A program made the translations under genes and the position numbers. A stretch of DNA of 11,886 nt from Candidatus Scatomorpha merdipullorum (GTDB taxonomy: Bacteria > Bacillota > Clostridia > Oscillospirales > Oscillospiraceae): contig DVJK01000112.1 of assembly GCA_018716795.1 (NCBI GenBank), forward strand, positions 1 through 11,886. Reading direction: 5' to 3'. Position 1 is the first letter of the stretch. Each line of letters starts with the position of its first letter. Positions 1-6,485 of this stretch are shown piece after piece. A model generated the notes under the pieces. It saw nothing but the letters and a program-made list of their open reading frames with translations. It was not told where the DNA came from and ran no database searches.

Positions 1-30
1 AGAACCGTCACTTGCCAGAGTGGCGGTTCT
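1..30 (-). terminator. Inverted repeat over the stop codon of the 26-aa ORF, possible terminator
   Basis: The arms are AGAACCGTCAC (1-11) and GTGGCGGTTCT (20-30), with one G-T wobble and an 8-nt loop. The repeat covers the last five sense codons and the stop codon (8-10) of the small minus-strand ORF. On the plus strand it is followed by a weak T content (TACGTTTCC). On the minus strand the bases that would hold a T-run lie outside the window, so terminator function cannot be confirmed. Confidence 0.4.
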
Positions 31-88
31 TACGTTTCCAGACTCTGATGACTATTGTGTAATCACCAATATGAAAAGTCAAAGTCAC
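8..88 (-). CDS. 26-residue small protein, toxin-like candidate
   Basis: A GTG start at 88-86 is followed by 25 more sense codons and TGA at 10-8. A near-ideal ribosome site (AGGAGGT, 102-96) sits 7 nt upstream. The peptide alternates polar and beta-branched or aromatic residues in its first 17 positions (TLTFHIGDYTIVIRVW) and ends in a basic tail (KRKNRHSGK). That fits a short amphipathic or membrane-seeking peptide. It has its own strong promoter (169-198), a leader that can sequester the ribosome site, and a hairpin over the stop codon. This is the organisation seen in type I toxin mRNAs, but I see no antitoxin RNA inside the window. It could also be a leader peptide or a standalone small protein. 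I do not recognise the family with certainty. Coding status is supported by the promoter-SD-start-stop architecture, not by length. Confidence 0.6.
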   Translation of the reverse strand: MTLTFHIGDYTIVIRVWKRKNRHSGK

Positions 89-163
89 GTGCCTCACCTC
101 CTTTCGGAGGTTTGACCAAACCGCCTGCCGAATGTGCAGCGTCTCTTCCCCCACTCGCGTGGG
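89..163 (-). promoter_or_regulatory. Structured 5' leader with ribosome-site-sequestering hairpin
   Basis: Read on the minus strand, the predicted transcript begins near 163 with a 5-bp hairpin, CCCAC-GCGA-GTGGG (163-150), which has a GNRA tetraloop right at the 5' end. A GTTTG-GT-CAAAC element (121-110) follows. Then comes ACCTCC-GAAA-GGAGGT (111-96), a perfect 6-bp stem with a GAAA tetraloop whose 3' arm is the ribosome-binding site of the 26-aa ORF. The last two elements share two bases, so they cannot both form fully. The design suggests translation is off unless the stem is opened; this is inference from pairing alone. Confidence 0.6.
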
Positions 164-168
164 ATTCA

Positions 169-198
169 ATTATATCATATCCCGGAGATTTCTGTCAA
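169..198 (-). promoter_or_regulatory. Strong sigma-A promoter for the 26-aa ORF
   Basis: On the minus strand there is a perfect -35 TTGACA (198-193), an 18-bp spacer, and a perfect extended -10, TGATATAAT, with TATAAT at 174-169. Transcription should start near 162-163, giving a leader of about 75 nt. The -35 lies in the loop and 3' arm of a plus-strand terminator hairpin. Confidence 0.8.
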
Positions 199-217
199 TC
201 TTCGGGCTTTTTCGTTT
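181..217 (+). terminator. Intrinsic terminator upstream of udk
   Basis: The stem pairs CCCGGAGATT (181-190) with AATCTTCGGG (197-206), 10 bp with one G-T wobble and loop TCTGTC. It is followed by CTTTTTCGTTTTT. No plus-strand gene lies upstream inside the window. The terminated transcript is therefore either the end of a gene to the left or an RNA antisense to the whole small-ORF unit. Confidence 0.7.
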
Positions 218-271
218 TTAATTGCATATGCCTGCGCGTTGTGATAAACTTGTCGGGAAGGGGGCTCGACT

Positions 272-901
272 ATGGGGAAGGTTATGACCATCGGCATCGC
301 GGGCGGCACGGGCAGCGGCAAGACGACGATAACCCGCCGGCTGCAGCAGCGCTTTGCCGACAATGTGAGCGTTATCTATCACGACAACTACTATAAGGCG
401 CACAACGACCTCACGTATGAGGAGCGCTCGCGCCTCAACTACGACTGCCCGGACGCCTTCGACACCGGGCTCATGGTGCGCGACCTCAAGGCCCTGCGCT
501 CCGGGCGCAGCGTGCGCTGTCCCATATATGACTACACCGTCCACAACCGCTCGGACAAGACCGTCCTGGTGAACCCCTCGCCGGTCATAATCGTCGAGGG
601 CATCCTGATTTTCCAGGACCCGCGCCTCTGCGACCTGCTGGACATCAAGATTTTCGTCGACACGGACGCCGACGTGCGCATACTCCGGCGCATAGTCCGC
701 GACGTGCGCGACCGCGGCCGCAGCCTGCAGAGCGTGGTCGACCAGTATCTCACGACGGTCAAGCCCATGCACGAGATGTACGTCGAGCCCAGCAAGCGCA
801 ACGCGGACATCATCGTTCCCGAGGGCGGGCACAACCTCGTGGCGATGGACATGCTGATAGAGCGCATAAACGCGCACGTCTCGGGGGTTGAAAATGGCTA
901 A
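272..901 (+). CDS. udk: Uridine kinase (uridine/cytidine kinase)
   Basis: Phosphorylates uridine and cytidine to UMP and CMP in pyrimidine salvage, in the cytoplasm. At 209 residues it has normal length for bacterial Udk. Visible motifs are the P-loop GGTGSGKT (11-18), the YHDNYYK segment (36-42), an NYDxPDAFD nucleoside-site motif (56-64), IYDY (85-88), VEGIL (108-112), and the arginine-rich lid RRIVRDVRDRGRS (139-151). One oddity is NYDCP where most members have NYDHP. The ATG at 272 follows a purine-rich stretch (254-263); a second ATG at 284 is possible but would leave the N-terminal strand short. A weak promoter (TTGCAT 222-227, ATAAAC 244-249) may drive it. The gene overlaps tdk by 8 bases, indicating co-transcription. 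Confidence 0.93.
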   Translation: MGKVMTIGIAGGTGSGKTTITRRLQQRFADNVSVIYHDNYYKAHNDLTYEERSRLNYDCPDAFDTGLMVRDLKALRSGRSVRCPIYDYTVHNRSDKTVLVNPSPVIIVEGILIFQDPRLCDLLDIKIFVDTDADVRILRRIVRDVRDRGRSLQSVVDQYLTTVKPMHEMYVEPSKRNADIIVPEGGHNLVAMDMLIERINAHVSGVENG

Positions 902-1496
902 GCTATACTTCAAATACGGCGCCATGGGCTCGAGCAAGAGCGCGCAGGCGCTCATCACGCAGTTCAACTATGAGGAGCTGGGCATGACCGTCTGGCTCAT
1001 AAAGCCCAGCGTGGACGACCGCGACGGCGCGGACATCGTCAAAAGCCGCGTCGGGCTTGAGCGGCGCTCCGAGGTCATCTTCCCCACGGACGACATACGC
1101 GAGCGCTATGAGGCCGCGGGAAGCTTCGACGTCGTCATCGCCGACGAGGCGCAGTTTTTCACGCCCGAGCAGATTGACGGCCTGCGCGATATGGTCGACG
1201 AGCTCAACCTGCCCGTGCTCTGCTTCGGGCTCCGCACCGACTTCCTGACGCACATGTTCCCCGGCTCGCAGCGGCTCATGGAGCTCGCCGACTCGATAAC
1301 GGAGATAAAGACCGTCTGCGAGTGCGGCTCCAAGGCCACGGTCAACGCGCGCATAGGCCCCGACGGCCGGATTGTGACCGCGGGCGAGCAGGTCTTCCTC
1401 GGTGGGAACGACAGCTACGTCGCCATGTGCCACAGGTGCTGGCGGCGCAAGATAAAGGAGCAGGAATCCGCCCTTCGCCGCGGCCGCAAAGAATAA
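894..1496 (+). CDS. tdk: Thymidine kinase, type II
   Basis: Phosphorylates thymidine to dTMP, the salvage route into DNA precursors. The 200-residue protein has a type II P-loop variant (GAMGSSKS, 9-16), a Walker B with catalytic Glu in ADEAQFF (83-89, E85), the FGLRTDF lasso-type motif (111-117), and a structural zinc site with C142, C144, C179 and C182. The ATG at 894 is preferred over an in-frame TTG at 888 because GGGGG at 883-887 is correctly spaced from it, and because its overlap with the udk stop (ATGGCTAA) indicates translational coupling. The two genes together form a pyrimidine-nucleoside salvage operon. Confidence 0.93.
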   Translation: MAKLYFKYGAMGSSKSAQALITQFNYEELGMTVWLIKPSVDDRDGADIVKSRVGLERRSEVIFPTDDIRERYEAAGSFDVVIADEAQFFTPEQIDGLRDMVDELNLPVLCFGLRTDFLTHMFPGSQRLMELADSITEIKTVCECGSKATVNARIGPDGRIVTAGEQVFLGGNDSYVAMCHRCWRRKIKEQESALRRGRKE

Positions 1497-1512
1497 GGGC
1501 TTCGCTTAAATT

Positions 1513-1604
1513 TCGCGCCCTCGGGCGCGAGACAGTTGGCATCGAATTAAATCGCAAGGCGAATTCGCGCCGAATTCGCCGGATTTTGGCCGGGCTCCGC
1601 CCGG
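1513..1604. repeat. Three consecutive inverted repeats after tdk
   Basis: Three perfect dyads lie head to tail in the 246-bp gap between convergent tdk and htrA. They are TCGCGCCC/GGGCGCGA (1513-1530), GGCGAATTCG/CGAATTCGCC with centre CGC (1558-1580), and CCGGGC/GCCCGG with loop TCC (1590-1604). None has a T-run, so they are not obvious terminators. They resemble REP-like hairpin clusters; a similar cluster follows the tRNA gene. The rest of the gap (1641-1742) holds only the 3' region of htrA and a weak 6-bp hairpin at 1717-1733. Confidence 0.6.
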
Positions 1605-1610
1605 ACGTGC

Positions 1611-1645
1611 AAAAAGACCGGTCCGAGGACCGGCCTTTTTGTTTT
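1611..1645. terminator. Bidirectional intrinsic terminator between tdk and htrA
   Basis: AAAAAGACCGGTCC (1611-1624) pairs with GGACCGGCCTTTTT (1627-1640) with one A/C mismatch and a 2-nt loop. T-runs lie on both sides (plus strand to 1645; minus strand from the A-run at 1615-1611). It can end both the udk-tdk transcript and the convergent htrA transcript. Confidence 0.8.
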
Positions 1646-1742
1646 TGGGAGGAGTGAAAAAAGGAAGTAGAGGTATTTGCTGTCGTCTTTTTGCTGTTAT
1701 CTGTCATCTATGTGAACTCCGGGCTGTCCGGAGGGGCTGGCT

Positions 1743-3197
1743 TCAGGCGGCGCGGCCGGACCAGAAATAGCCTCCGGTCGGCTCCGCCTCCTGCTCGCTC
1801 GCGCGGTCGAAGGTGACCTGGAGCTCGAGATACTCGCCGGAGCGGTATACTGTTATGGTCGTGGTCTCGCCCGCGGAGTGGAAGCCCATCTCGTCGGCGA
1901 GGTCGTTGCTGCTGAGTATGTCATACTCGCCGACCTGGGTGATGATGTCGCCCTCCTTGATGCCGGCCTTGTCGGCCGCGCTGTCGGGCTCGACGTAGTA
2001 GACGAAGGCGCCGCGGGGCCAGTTGTAGTATTCCATGGCGCTCTCGCTGACATCCCTGGGCGTGACGCCGAGATAGGCGGGCTCGCCCTCGGGCTCGTTT
2101 CCGCTGTTTATGACGCTGTCGGCTATGCGCACGGCGTCGTCAATCGGGACGGCGAAGCCTATGCCCTCGGCCCCGGTGTCGCTGGGGCGCGCGGTGACTA
2201 TGCCGACGACCTGGCCGTATGCGTTGTAAACCGGGCCGCCGGAGTTGCCCTCGTTGACGGCGGCGGTTATCTGGAACATGTTCGCCGTGCCCTCGTCGGT
2301 GGTTATGACGCGGTCGGTGGCGGACACCATGCCGTCGCTCATGGAGTAGTTGAGCTCGCCGAGCGGGTTGCCGACGGCGTAGACCGTGTCGCCGACGCGC
2401 AAATCGTCGCTGCTGCCGAGCGTCGCGGCGGAGAGGCCGCTCGCGTCAATCTTTATGACGGCGACGTCGTTGTTGCGGTCGAAGCCTATGACCTCGGCGG
2501 TGTACTCCGTGGTCTCATAGCCGCTCTCGCTTGAGAACATGACGTTGATGTCGTAGCCGCCGGAGTACGCCTCCTCGATAACGTGGTAGTTCGTGAGGAT
2601 ATAGCCGTCCTCGCTTATGACGAAGCCGCTGCCGCGGACGCTGCCCTGGACGGGCATGCCCCAGAGGTTGGTGGTGACGATGTCGGTGTTGATGCCCACG
2701 ACCTGCTTGAGCGCGAGGTTATAGTAGATATCCCTGGCGCTCATGGCGCCGTCGTTTTCGCTGGAGACGCCCTCGCCGCTGGTGGCGGGCGCGCTCTCCT
2801 GCGTGAGCTGGGTGGGCGTGCCGGCGGGCGCCGCCTCCGAGGCGAGGCCGTTTGCGAGAAGGCCGCCGCCCAGGCCGCCCACGAGCGCGCAGACCAGGCA
2901 GAGGCTCACGACGGCCGCGGCCGGCATACCGCCGCGCCGCTTCTTCTGCCCCGGCTGCCTGCGCCGGGAGCTGGGCGAATAGAAGCTCGCCGCCGCCGCG
3001 CCCTCGTTCTCGCTGGTGTAGTTGGCGTCGCGGTAGTACTGCGCGCCCTCCTGCTGCCGGGCCTGCCGCTCGTCAAAGCTGCGGCCGGCGTCGGGCCTCA
3101 CCATGCGGTAGCTTCCGTCGTCCGGGGCGTTCTCCGCGCCCTCGTTCTGCGGAGAGGGGTTTTCGCTGTTCAGATTGTTATCATCATATGGATACAT
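1743..3197 (-). CDS. htrA: Membrane-anchored HtrA/DegP-type serine protease with PDZ domain
   Basis: Envelope quality-control protease acting on the outer face of the membrane. In order, the 484 residues contain a polar, probably cytoplasmic N-terminal stretch rich in Asp, Asn and Gln (1-75); a basic stop (SRRRQPGQKKRR, 77-88); one membrane helix (92-118); a Ser/Thr/Glu linker; a trypsin-like domain with catalytic H205 (TNYHV), D244 (NNDVAVIKID) and S319 (GNSGGP); and one PDZ domain (about 374-465). A single PDZ and one N-terminal anchor are typical of Firmicute HtrA. The ATG at 3197 is chosen over an upstream in-frame start at 3248 because GGAGGCAAGG sits 5 nt before it, and because the upstream extension would overlap the promoter. 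The gene is monocistronic, flanked by terminators on both sides. Confidence 0.93.
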   Translation of the reverse strand: MYPYDDNNLNSENPSPQNEGAENAPDDGSYRMVRPDAGRSFDERQARQQEGAQYYRDANYTSENEGAAAASFYSPSSRRRQPGQKKRRGGMPAAAVVSLCLVCALVGGLGGGLLANGLASEAAPAGTPTQLTQESAPATSGEGVSSENDGAMSARDIYYNLALKQVVGINTDIVTTNLWGMPVQGSVRGSGFVISEDGYILTNYHVIEEAYSGGYDINVMFSSESGYETTEYTAEVIGFDRNNDVAVIKIDASGLSAATLGSSDDLRVGDTVYAVGNPLGELNYSMSDGMVSATDRVITTDEGTANMFQITAAVNEGNSGGPVYNAYGQVVGIVTARPSDTGAEGIGFAVPIDDAVRIADSVINSGNEPEGEPAYLGVTPRDVSESAMEYYNWPRGAFVYYVEPDSAADKAGIKEGDIITQVGEYDILSSNDLADEMGFHSAGETTTITVYRSGEYLELQVTFDRASEQEAEPTGGYFWSGRAA

Positions 3198-3234
3198 GGT
3201 TTCCTTGCCTCCATGCTTTTTGTTTACGTCCGTA

Positions 3235-3263
3235 ATGATAAAAAACACTTATTACGCTGTCAT
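3235..3263 (-). promoter_or_regulatory. Promoter of the htrA-type gene
   Basis: On the minus strand there is ATGACA (3263-3258), a 17-bp spacer and TATCAT (3240-3235), each one base from consensus. The predicted start near 3228 gives a 30-nt leader containing the ribosome site. The surrounding AT-rich stretch (3225-3310) stands out against the GC-rich flanks. Confidence 0.6.
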
Positions 3264-3315
3264 GAACAAAGCTCGAACAGTATTTTAAAAATTCTCCTAC
3301 GAAAAATGGCCGCGG

Positions 3316-3351
3316 AAAAGCGCCCGGGAATCCGTTGGATTCCCGGGCGCT
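3316..3351 (-). terminator. Terminator of the GntR-ABC operon
   Basis: A perfect 15-bp stem with arms AGCGCCCGGGAATCC (3319-3333) and GGATTCCCGGGCGCT (3337-3351) has a 3-nt loop and is followed on the minus strand by TTTT. It starts 10 bp after the permease stop codon. Confidence 0.8.
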
Positions 3352-3361
3352 CGGCTGGGGC

Positions 3362-5128
3362 TCACATGAACGGGCCTGCGGCCCCGCTTTCGGCCAGCGT
3401 CAGAAGCGGCACGCCGTGCGCCTCGAGCCAGGCGCTCGTGCGCCCGGACATGACGGTCGGGCTTATCTGAATGTATCTGTGCGAGCCGGAGCTCCGGAAC
3501 TCAATCGTGCAGTCGTAGACGCTCTCGCGCCGCTCGCCGTCCTCGCCGAACCAGACGAGGCCGAGCCTGCCCTCGAGCAGGTCGGGGTAAACGCACTCGT
3601 TATAGAGCTCGGCCGCCTCCTCGGGCGTGAGCTCGAGCTGATTTATGACGCCCGTGGTCTCCTCGCTGTCAAACGGCTCGTCGCGGTAATACACCACGGC
3701 GAGCTCGCCCGCGGACGTGATGCTCTCCGGCGCGCCGAGGCGCTCGATTATGACCTCGGGGCGGTTCATGATGGCGTTGAGCGCCTCCAGCGGCTCCGGC
3801 TGCCCGTAGGAGGCGAGGCCGTAGCTGCGCCGGAGATGGTCGCCGCTTTTGAGGCGGTAGTCGAGCTGCAGGTAAACGCTGCCGTTGGGCCGGTTTTCGG
3901 CGGCGTAGACGTGAATCCCGCGCAGGAGCTCTATGTCCTCGAGGCTTTCAAACTCCGCCGCGCCCTCGTTTGTCCGGACGCTGACGCACGCCACGTCCTC
4001 GGCGTCCGGGATGCGCCGCTCATAGCCCGTCACGTCGAGCTCGCAGCCGAAGACGAAGGCCGCGCAGAGGAGGCCGACCGCGGCCCAGCCCGCGAAGCGC
4101 CGCGGCCCGAAGACGTCGAAGCTCTTGTTCACCAGCATCTCCGCGCCGAACCAGCCTATGAAGGCCCCGGCGGCCATGCAGAGCGAGTACAGCAGCGCCT
4201 GCGTCAGTCCGCTGCCGCGCGTGCCCATGAGGATATTGTACAGCAGGCTGCCCAGCGCAAAGGCCGCCGCGAGGGAGCAGACGAATTTGAACGCCGGGGC
4301 CAGCGGCGCAATCGCCACGACGTCGCCCGCGCTCTCCATGTTCCGCCGCTTGTAGCACACGAGCGCCAGCGGCAGGAGCAGCGCGCCGAGCGCGCCGTAG
4401 CCGAGGAGCCATCCCCAGCCCTCCAGCCGCGCCGGCATGAGATAGGAGACGCTGCCGAACTCCGCCCTGACGTTGTCGAGTATCGCCACGAAGGGCGAAA
4501 ACAGGCTGTAGGAATCCGAGGGCGGATAGGCGAAGCCATAGCAGAAGATGCTCTGAACCTCCACGGCCAGGGAGGCGATGGCGTAGCCGGCGCAGTTGAG
4601 CGCGGCGAAGAGCAGCGGCATTATCACGATGTGCCCCGTCAGAAGCGCGCAGAGCGCGGCCATGCCGAAGTAGGCGACGCACTCGAGCGTGACGGCGGCG
4701 AACCACTGGGCGACGGCGGCCCCGACGCCGTTATAGCCCGCGGCGAGCTCGGCCAGGAGGGTCACGAGCGCGATTGCCGCGTTGACCGCCAGGAGCGGGA
4801 GCAGCCCCGCCGCCGCGCAGGAGACGAACATCCCCTCGCGCCTGACGGGCAGGGAGGCGTAAAAGTTGGCCGCGCGCTCGTTATAGAGGTGGGAAAAGCC
4901 CGCCATCGCCGCGGCGCAGGCCGCGACGGGGCAGAGCCAGCAGGCCGTGAGCTCCACGGTCTGAAGCACGTCGGCGCTCAGGTTGAGGCCGTAGCGGTTG
5001 AACTGACCGATGAGCGAGAGCGGAAGCGCGAGCAGCCAGACGAAGCCGTAGAGGCCCCACACCGGCCAGAAGCGCCGCACCGTCTTCAAAAAGACGCCCG
5101 CATCAAAGTATGATCTCGCGGATTTCAT
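3362..5128 (-). CDS. ABC-2 type permease with large C-terminal extracytoplasmic domain
   Basis: Membrane half of the transporter encoded with the upstream ATPase; the substrate is not evident. The 588-residue protein has about nine predicted membrane helices (about 22-42, 58-78, 99-125, 137-162, 165-188, 236-258, 274-298, 308-330 and 345-362). A soluble region of roughly 225 residues (364-588) follows, probably outside the cell. This layout matches GntR-linked multidrug-type ABC permeases of Clostridia that carry a C-terminal DUF (I believe DUF6449, unverified). The ATG at 5128 has GGGAGGTG 6 nt upstream and overlaps the ATPase gene by 26 nt; longer in-frame extensions read as out-of-frame ATPase sequence. 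It is the last gene of the operon. Confidence 0.85.
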   Translation of the reverse strand: MKSARSYFDAGVFLKTVRRFWPVWGLYGFVWLLALPLSLIGQFNRYGLNLSADVLQTVELTACWLCPVAACAAAMAGFSHLYNERAANFYASLPVRREGMFVSCAAAGLLPLLAVNAAIALVTLLAELAAGYNGVGAAVAQWFAAVTLECVAYFGMAALCALLTGHIVIMPLLFAALNCAGYAIASLAVEVQSIFCYGFAYPPSDSYSLFSPFVAILDNVRAEFGSVSYLMPARLEGWGWLLGYGALGALLLPLALVCYKRRNMESAGDVVAIAPLAPAFKFVCSLAAAFALGSLLYNILMGTRGSGLTQALLYSLCMAAGAFIGWFGAEMLVNKSFDVFGPRRFAGWAAVGLLCAAFVFGCELDVTGYERRIPDAEDVACVSVRTNEGAAEFESLEDIELLRGIHVYAAENRPNGSVYLQLDYRLKSGDHLRRSYGLASYGQPEPLEALNAIMNRPEVIIERLGAPESITSAGELAVVYYRDEPFDSEETTGVINQLELTPEEAAELYNECVYPDLLEGRLGLVWFGEDGERRESVYDCTIEFRSSGSHRYIQISPTVMSGRTSAWLEAHGVPLLTLAESGAAGPFM

Positions 5129-5999
5129 GCCCAGCACCTCCCAGCTCGTAGATGAAAATTTCCTCCAGCGTAAGCGGCAGGACGTCGACGAAGACAGGCT
5201 TTTCCGCCTCCAGCCGCGCGAGCGCCGCCTCCGGCCTTCCGCGGACGATAAGCGTCTTGAGCCGGCCCGCGCCGGAGACGTGCATGACGTCGAGGCCGTC
5301 GGGTATGCCGCGGCCCTCGGCGGGCACGAACTGAAGCTTGCAGACATTCTCCTGCAGCTCGCTCAGGCCGCGCTCGAGCAGCATCCTGCCCGAATTTATG
5401 ATGCCCACGCGGTCGCAGACGTCCTCGAGCTCGCGCAGGTTGTGCGAGCTCACCAGTACGGTCGTGCCGCGCTCGGCCACGTCGGCGAGCAGCAGCGACC
5501 AGACCTGCCGGCGCATGACGGGGTCGAGCCCGTCGACCGGCTCGTCGAGAATAAGCGCCTCGGGCCGGAGCGAGAGGGCCAGCCAGAAGGCCGCCTGCTT
5601 CTTCATGCCGCGCGAGAAGCGGCGCATGGGCGTCCTCCGGTCGAGAGGGAAGGCCCCGGCGAGCTTTTCGAAGCGCCCGGCGTCGAAGCCCGGGTATTCG
5701 CGCGCGTAAAAGCGCATCATGTCGTTGACCGATGCCTGCGGGAAGTAGAAGACCTCGTCCGGTATCCAGGCCATGCGCGCCTTGACGGCGGGGTTTTCAA
5801 AAACCGGCTCGCCGTCCGCCAGCGCCTCGCCGGAGTCGGGGCGCAGCACGCCCGTCATGTGGCGCAGGGCCGTCGTCTTGCCCGCGCCGTTCGGGCCCAC
5901 GAGGCCGTAGACCGAGCCCGATGGCACGCTCATGTCCAGGGCGTCGAGCGCCGTATGCGCGCCGAAGCGCTTTGTGAGCCCCTTGAGTTCAAGCTTCAT
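5103..5999 (-). CDS. ABC transporter ATP-binding protein, YtrB/EcsA-like
   Basis: Nucleotide-binding subunit that powers the downstream permease. In the 298 residues I see Walker A GPNGAGKT (35-42), a signature motif in the form FSRGMKKQ (128-135), Walker B ALILDEP (148-154) with the D-loop DGLDP (156-160), and the switch His in SSHNLRE (H186). The usual Q-loop Gln is replaced by WIPDE (78-82), as is common in GntR-linked exporters. A C-terminal extension of about 90 residues follows the ATPase core. The ATG at 5999 lies inside the end of the GntR gene (11-nt overlap) with AAGGAGG and GGAGG upstream. All three genes are therefore translationally coupled. Confidence 0.92.
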   Translation of the reverse strand: MKLELKGLTKRFGAHTALDALDMSVPSGSVYGLVGPNGAGKTTALRHMTGVLRPDSGEALADGEPVFENPAVKARMAWIPDEVFYFPQASVNDMMRFYAREYPGFDAGRFEKLAGAFPLDRRTPMRRFSRGMKKQAAFWLALSLRPEALILDEPVDGLDPVMRRQVWSLLLADVAERGTTVLVSSHNLRELEDVCDRVGIINSGRMLLERGLSELQENVCKLQFVPAEGRGIPDGLDVMHVSGAGRLKTLIVRGRPEAALARLEAEKPVFVDVLPLTLEEIFIYELGGAGHEIREIIL

Positions 6000-6363
6000 C
6001 TTCCTCCGCCTCCTTTTCGCTCAGTCTCGCGCGGAGCTCCGCGGCCGTGACGCCGAGGTACATGAGCTCCTCCGCCGCGTCGTCAAACTGCGCAAGCAGC
6101 TCGCGCACCCGCTCCGAATTCGCCCCGTGCTGCCCGCGGGCGAAGCTGCCCTTCCCCGGCACGGAGACTATATAGCCCTCGCGCTCCAGCTCGCGGTAGG
6201 CCCGCTGTATCGTGTTCGGGTTTATGACCAGCCGGCTCGCCAGCTCGCGCACGCTTGGAAGCTTCTCGTCCGGCGGCAGCGCACCGGAGACGATAAGCCG
6301 CCGCAGCGAGTCCTTGACCTGCTCGTATATGGGCCGCGAGTCGCGGAAATTTATAGAAATCAT
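5989..6363 (-). CDS. GntR-family (YtrA-like) transcriptional repressor
   Basis: The 124-residue protein has an N-terminal winged helix (about 10-75) with the GntR motifs PIYEQVKDSL, LPSVRELASRL, NPNTIQRAYRELE and VPGKGSF. A short helical tail of about 45 residues, instead of a ligand domain, is typical of the YtrA subfamily, which usually represses its own ABC operon. The ATG at 6363 is chosen because GAGAGGGTGAGG lies directly upstream; the longer in-frame reading would start inside the promoter. The gene leads the GntR-ATPase-permease operon, and a 27-bp dyad operator sits in its leader. The inducer is unknown; in relatives, cell-envelope antibiotics often derepress such operons. Confidence 0.93.
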   Translation of the reverse strand: MISINFRDSRPIYEQVKDSLRRLIVSGALPPDEKLPSVRELASRLVINPNTIQRAYRELEREGYIVSVPGKGSFARGQHGANSERVRELLAQFDDAAEELMYLGVTAAELRARLSEKEAEEDEA

Positions 6364-6379
6364 CGCCTCACCCTCTCGC

Positions 6380-6406
6380 AACTGTACTAAGCGTCTTAAT
6401 ACAGTT
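6380..6406 (-). promoter_or_regulatory. Probable GntR/YtrA operator (27-bp dyad)
   Basis: The arms are AACTGTACTAAG (6380-6391) and CTTAATACAGTT (6395-6406), matching at 11 of 12 positions around a 3-bp centre. The dyad begins directly after the -10 box and covers the predicted transcription start. Bound repressor would block the promoter. Its GTA-n-TA...TA-n-TAC core has the symmetry expected for YtrA-type regulators. Confidence 0.75.
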
Positions 6407-6435
6407 ATGATATACCAAACCCGCACTCCTGTCAA
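6407..6435 (-). promoter_or_regulatory. Promoter of the GntR-ABC operon
   Basis: On the minus strand there is a perfect TTGACA (6435-6430), a 17-bp spacer and TATCAT (6412-6407). The operator dyad abuts the -10 box. Confidence 0.85.
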
Positions 6436-6444
6436 GTGGGCGCG

Positions 6445-6471
6445 AAAAAGACCGGCCCTCGGGCCGGTCTT
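6445..6471 (-). terminator. Terminator of the lipoprotein-GyrI-rsmE-FeS operon
   Basis: AAGACCGGCCC (6448-6458) and GGGCCGGTCTT (6461-6471) form an 11-bp stem with loop TC, followed on the minus strand by a T-run (6449-6445). It lies 15 bp after the Fe-S gene stop and directly before the next promoter. Confidence 0.8.
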
Positions 6472-6485
6472 CTGCCTCCCGCGGC

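Noticed and set aside
1654..1770. 39-codon GTG-start plus-strand frame after the udk-tdk terminator
   Set aside because: GGAGGA abuts the GTG with no spacing. The frame runs antisense into the htrA 3' end, and there is no promoter or recognisable composition.
3335..5113. 592-codon plus-strand open frame opposite the ABC permease
   Set aside because: It has Arg/Glu/His/Ala-biased composition with no domain motifs, and is fully antisense to a clear membrane protein. It is an artefact of high GC and codon bias.
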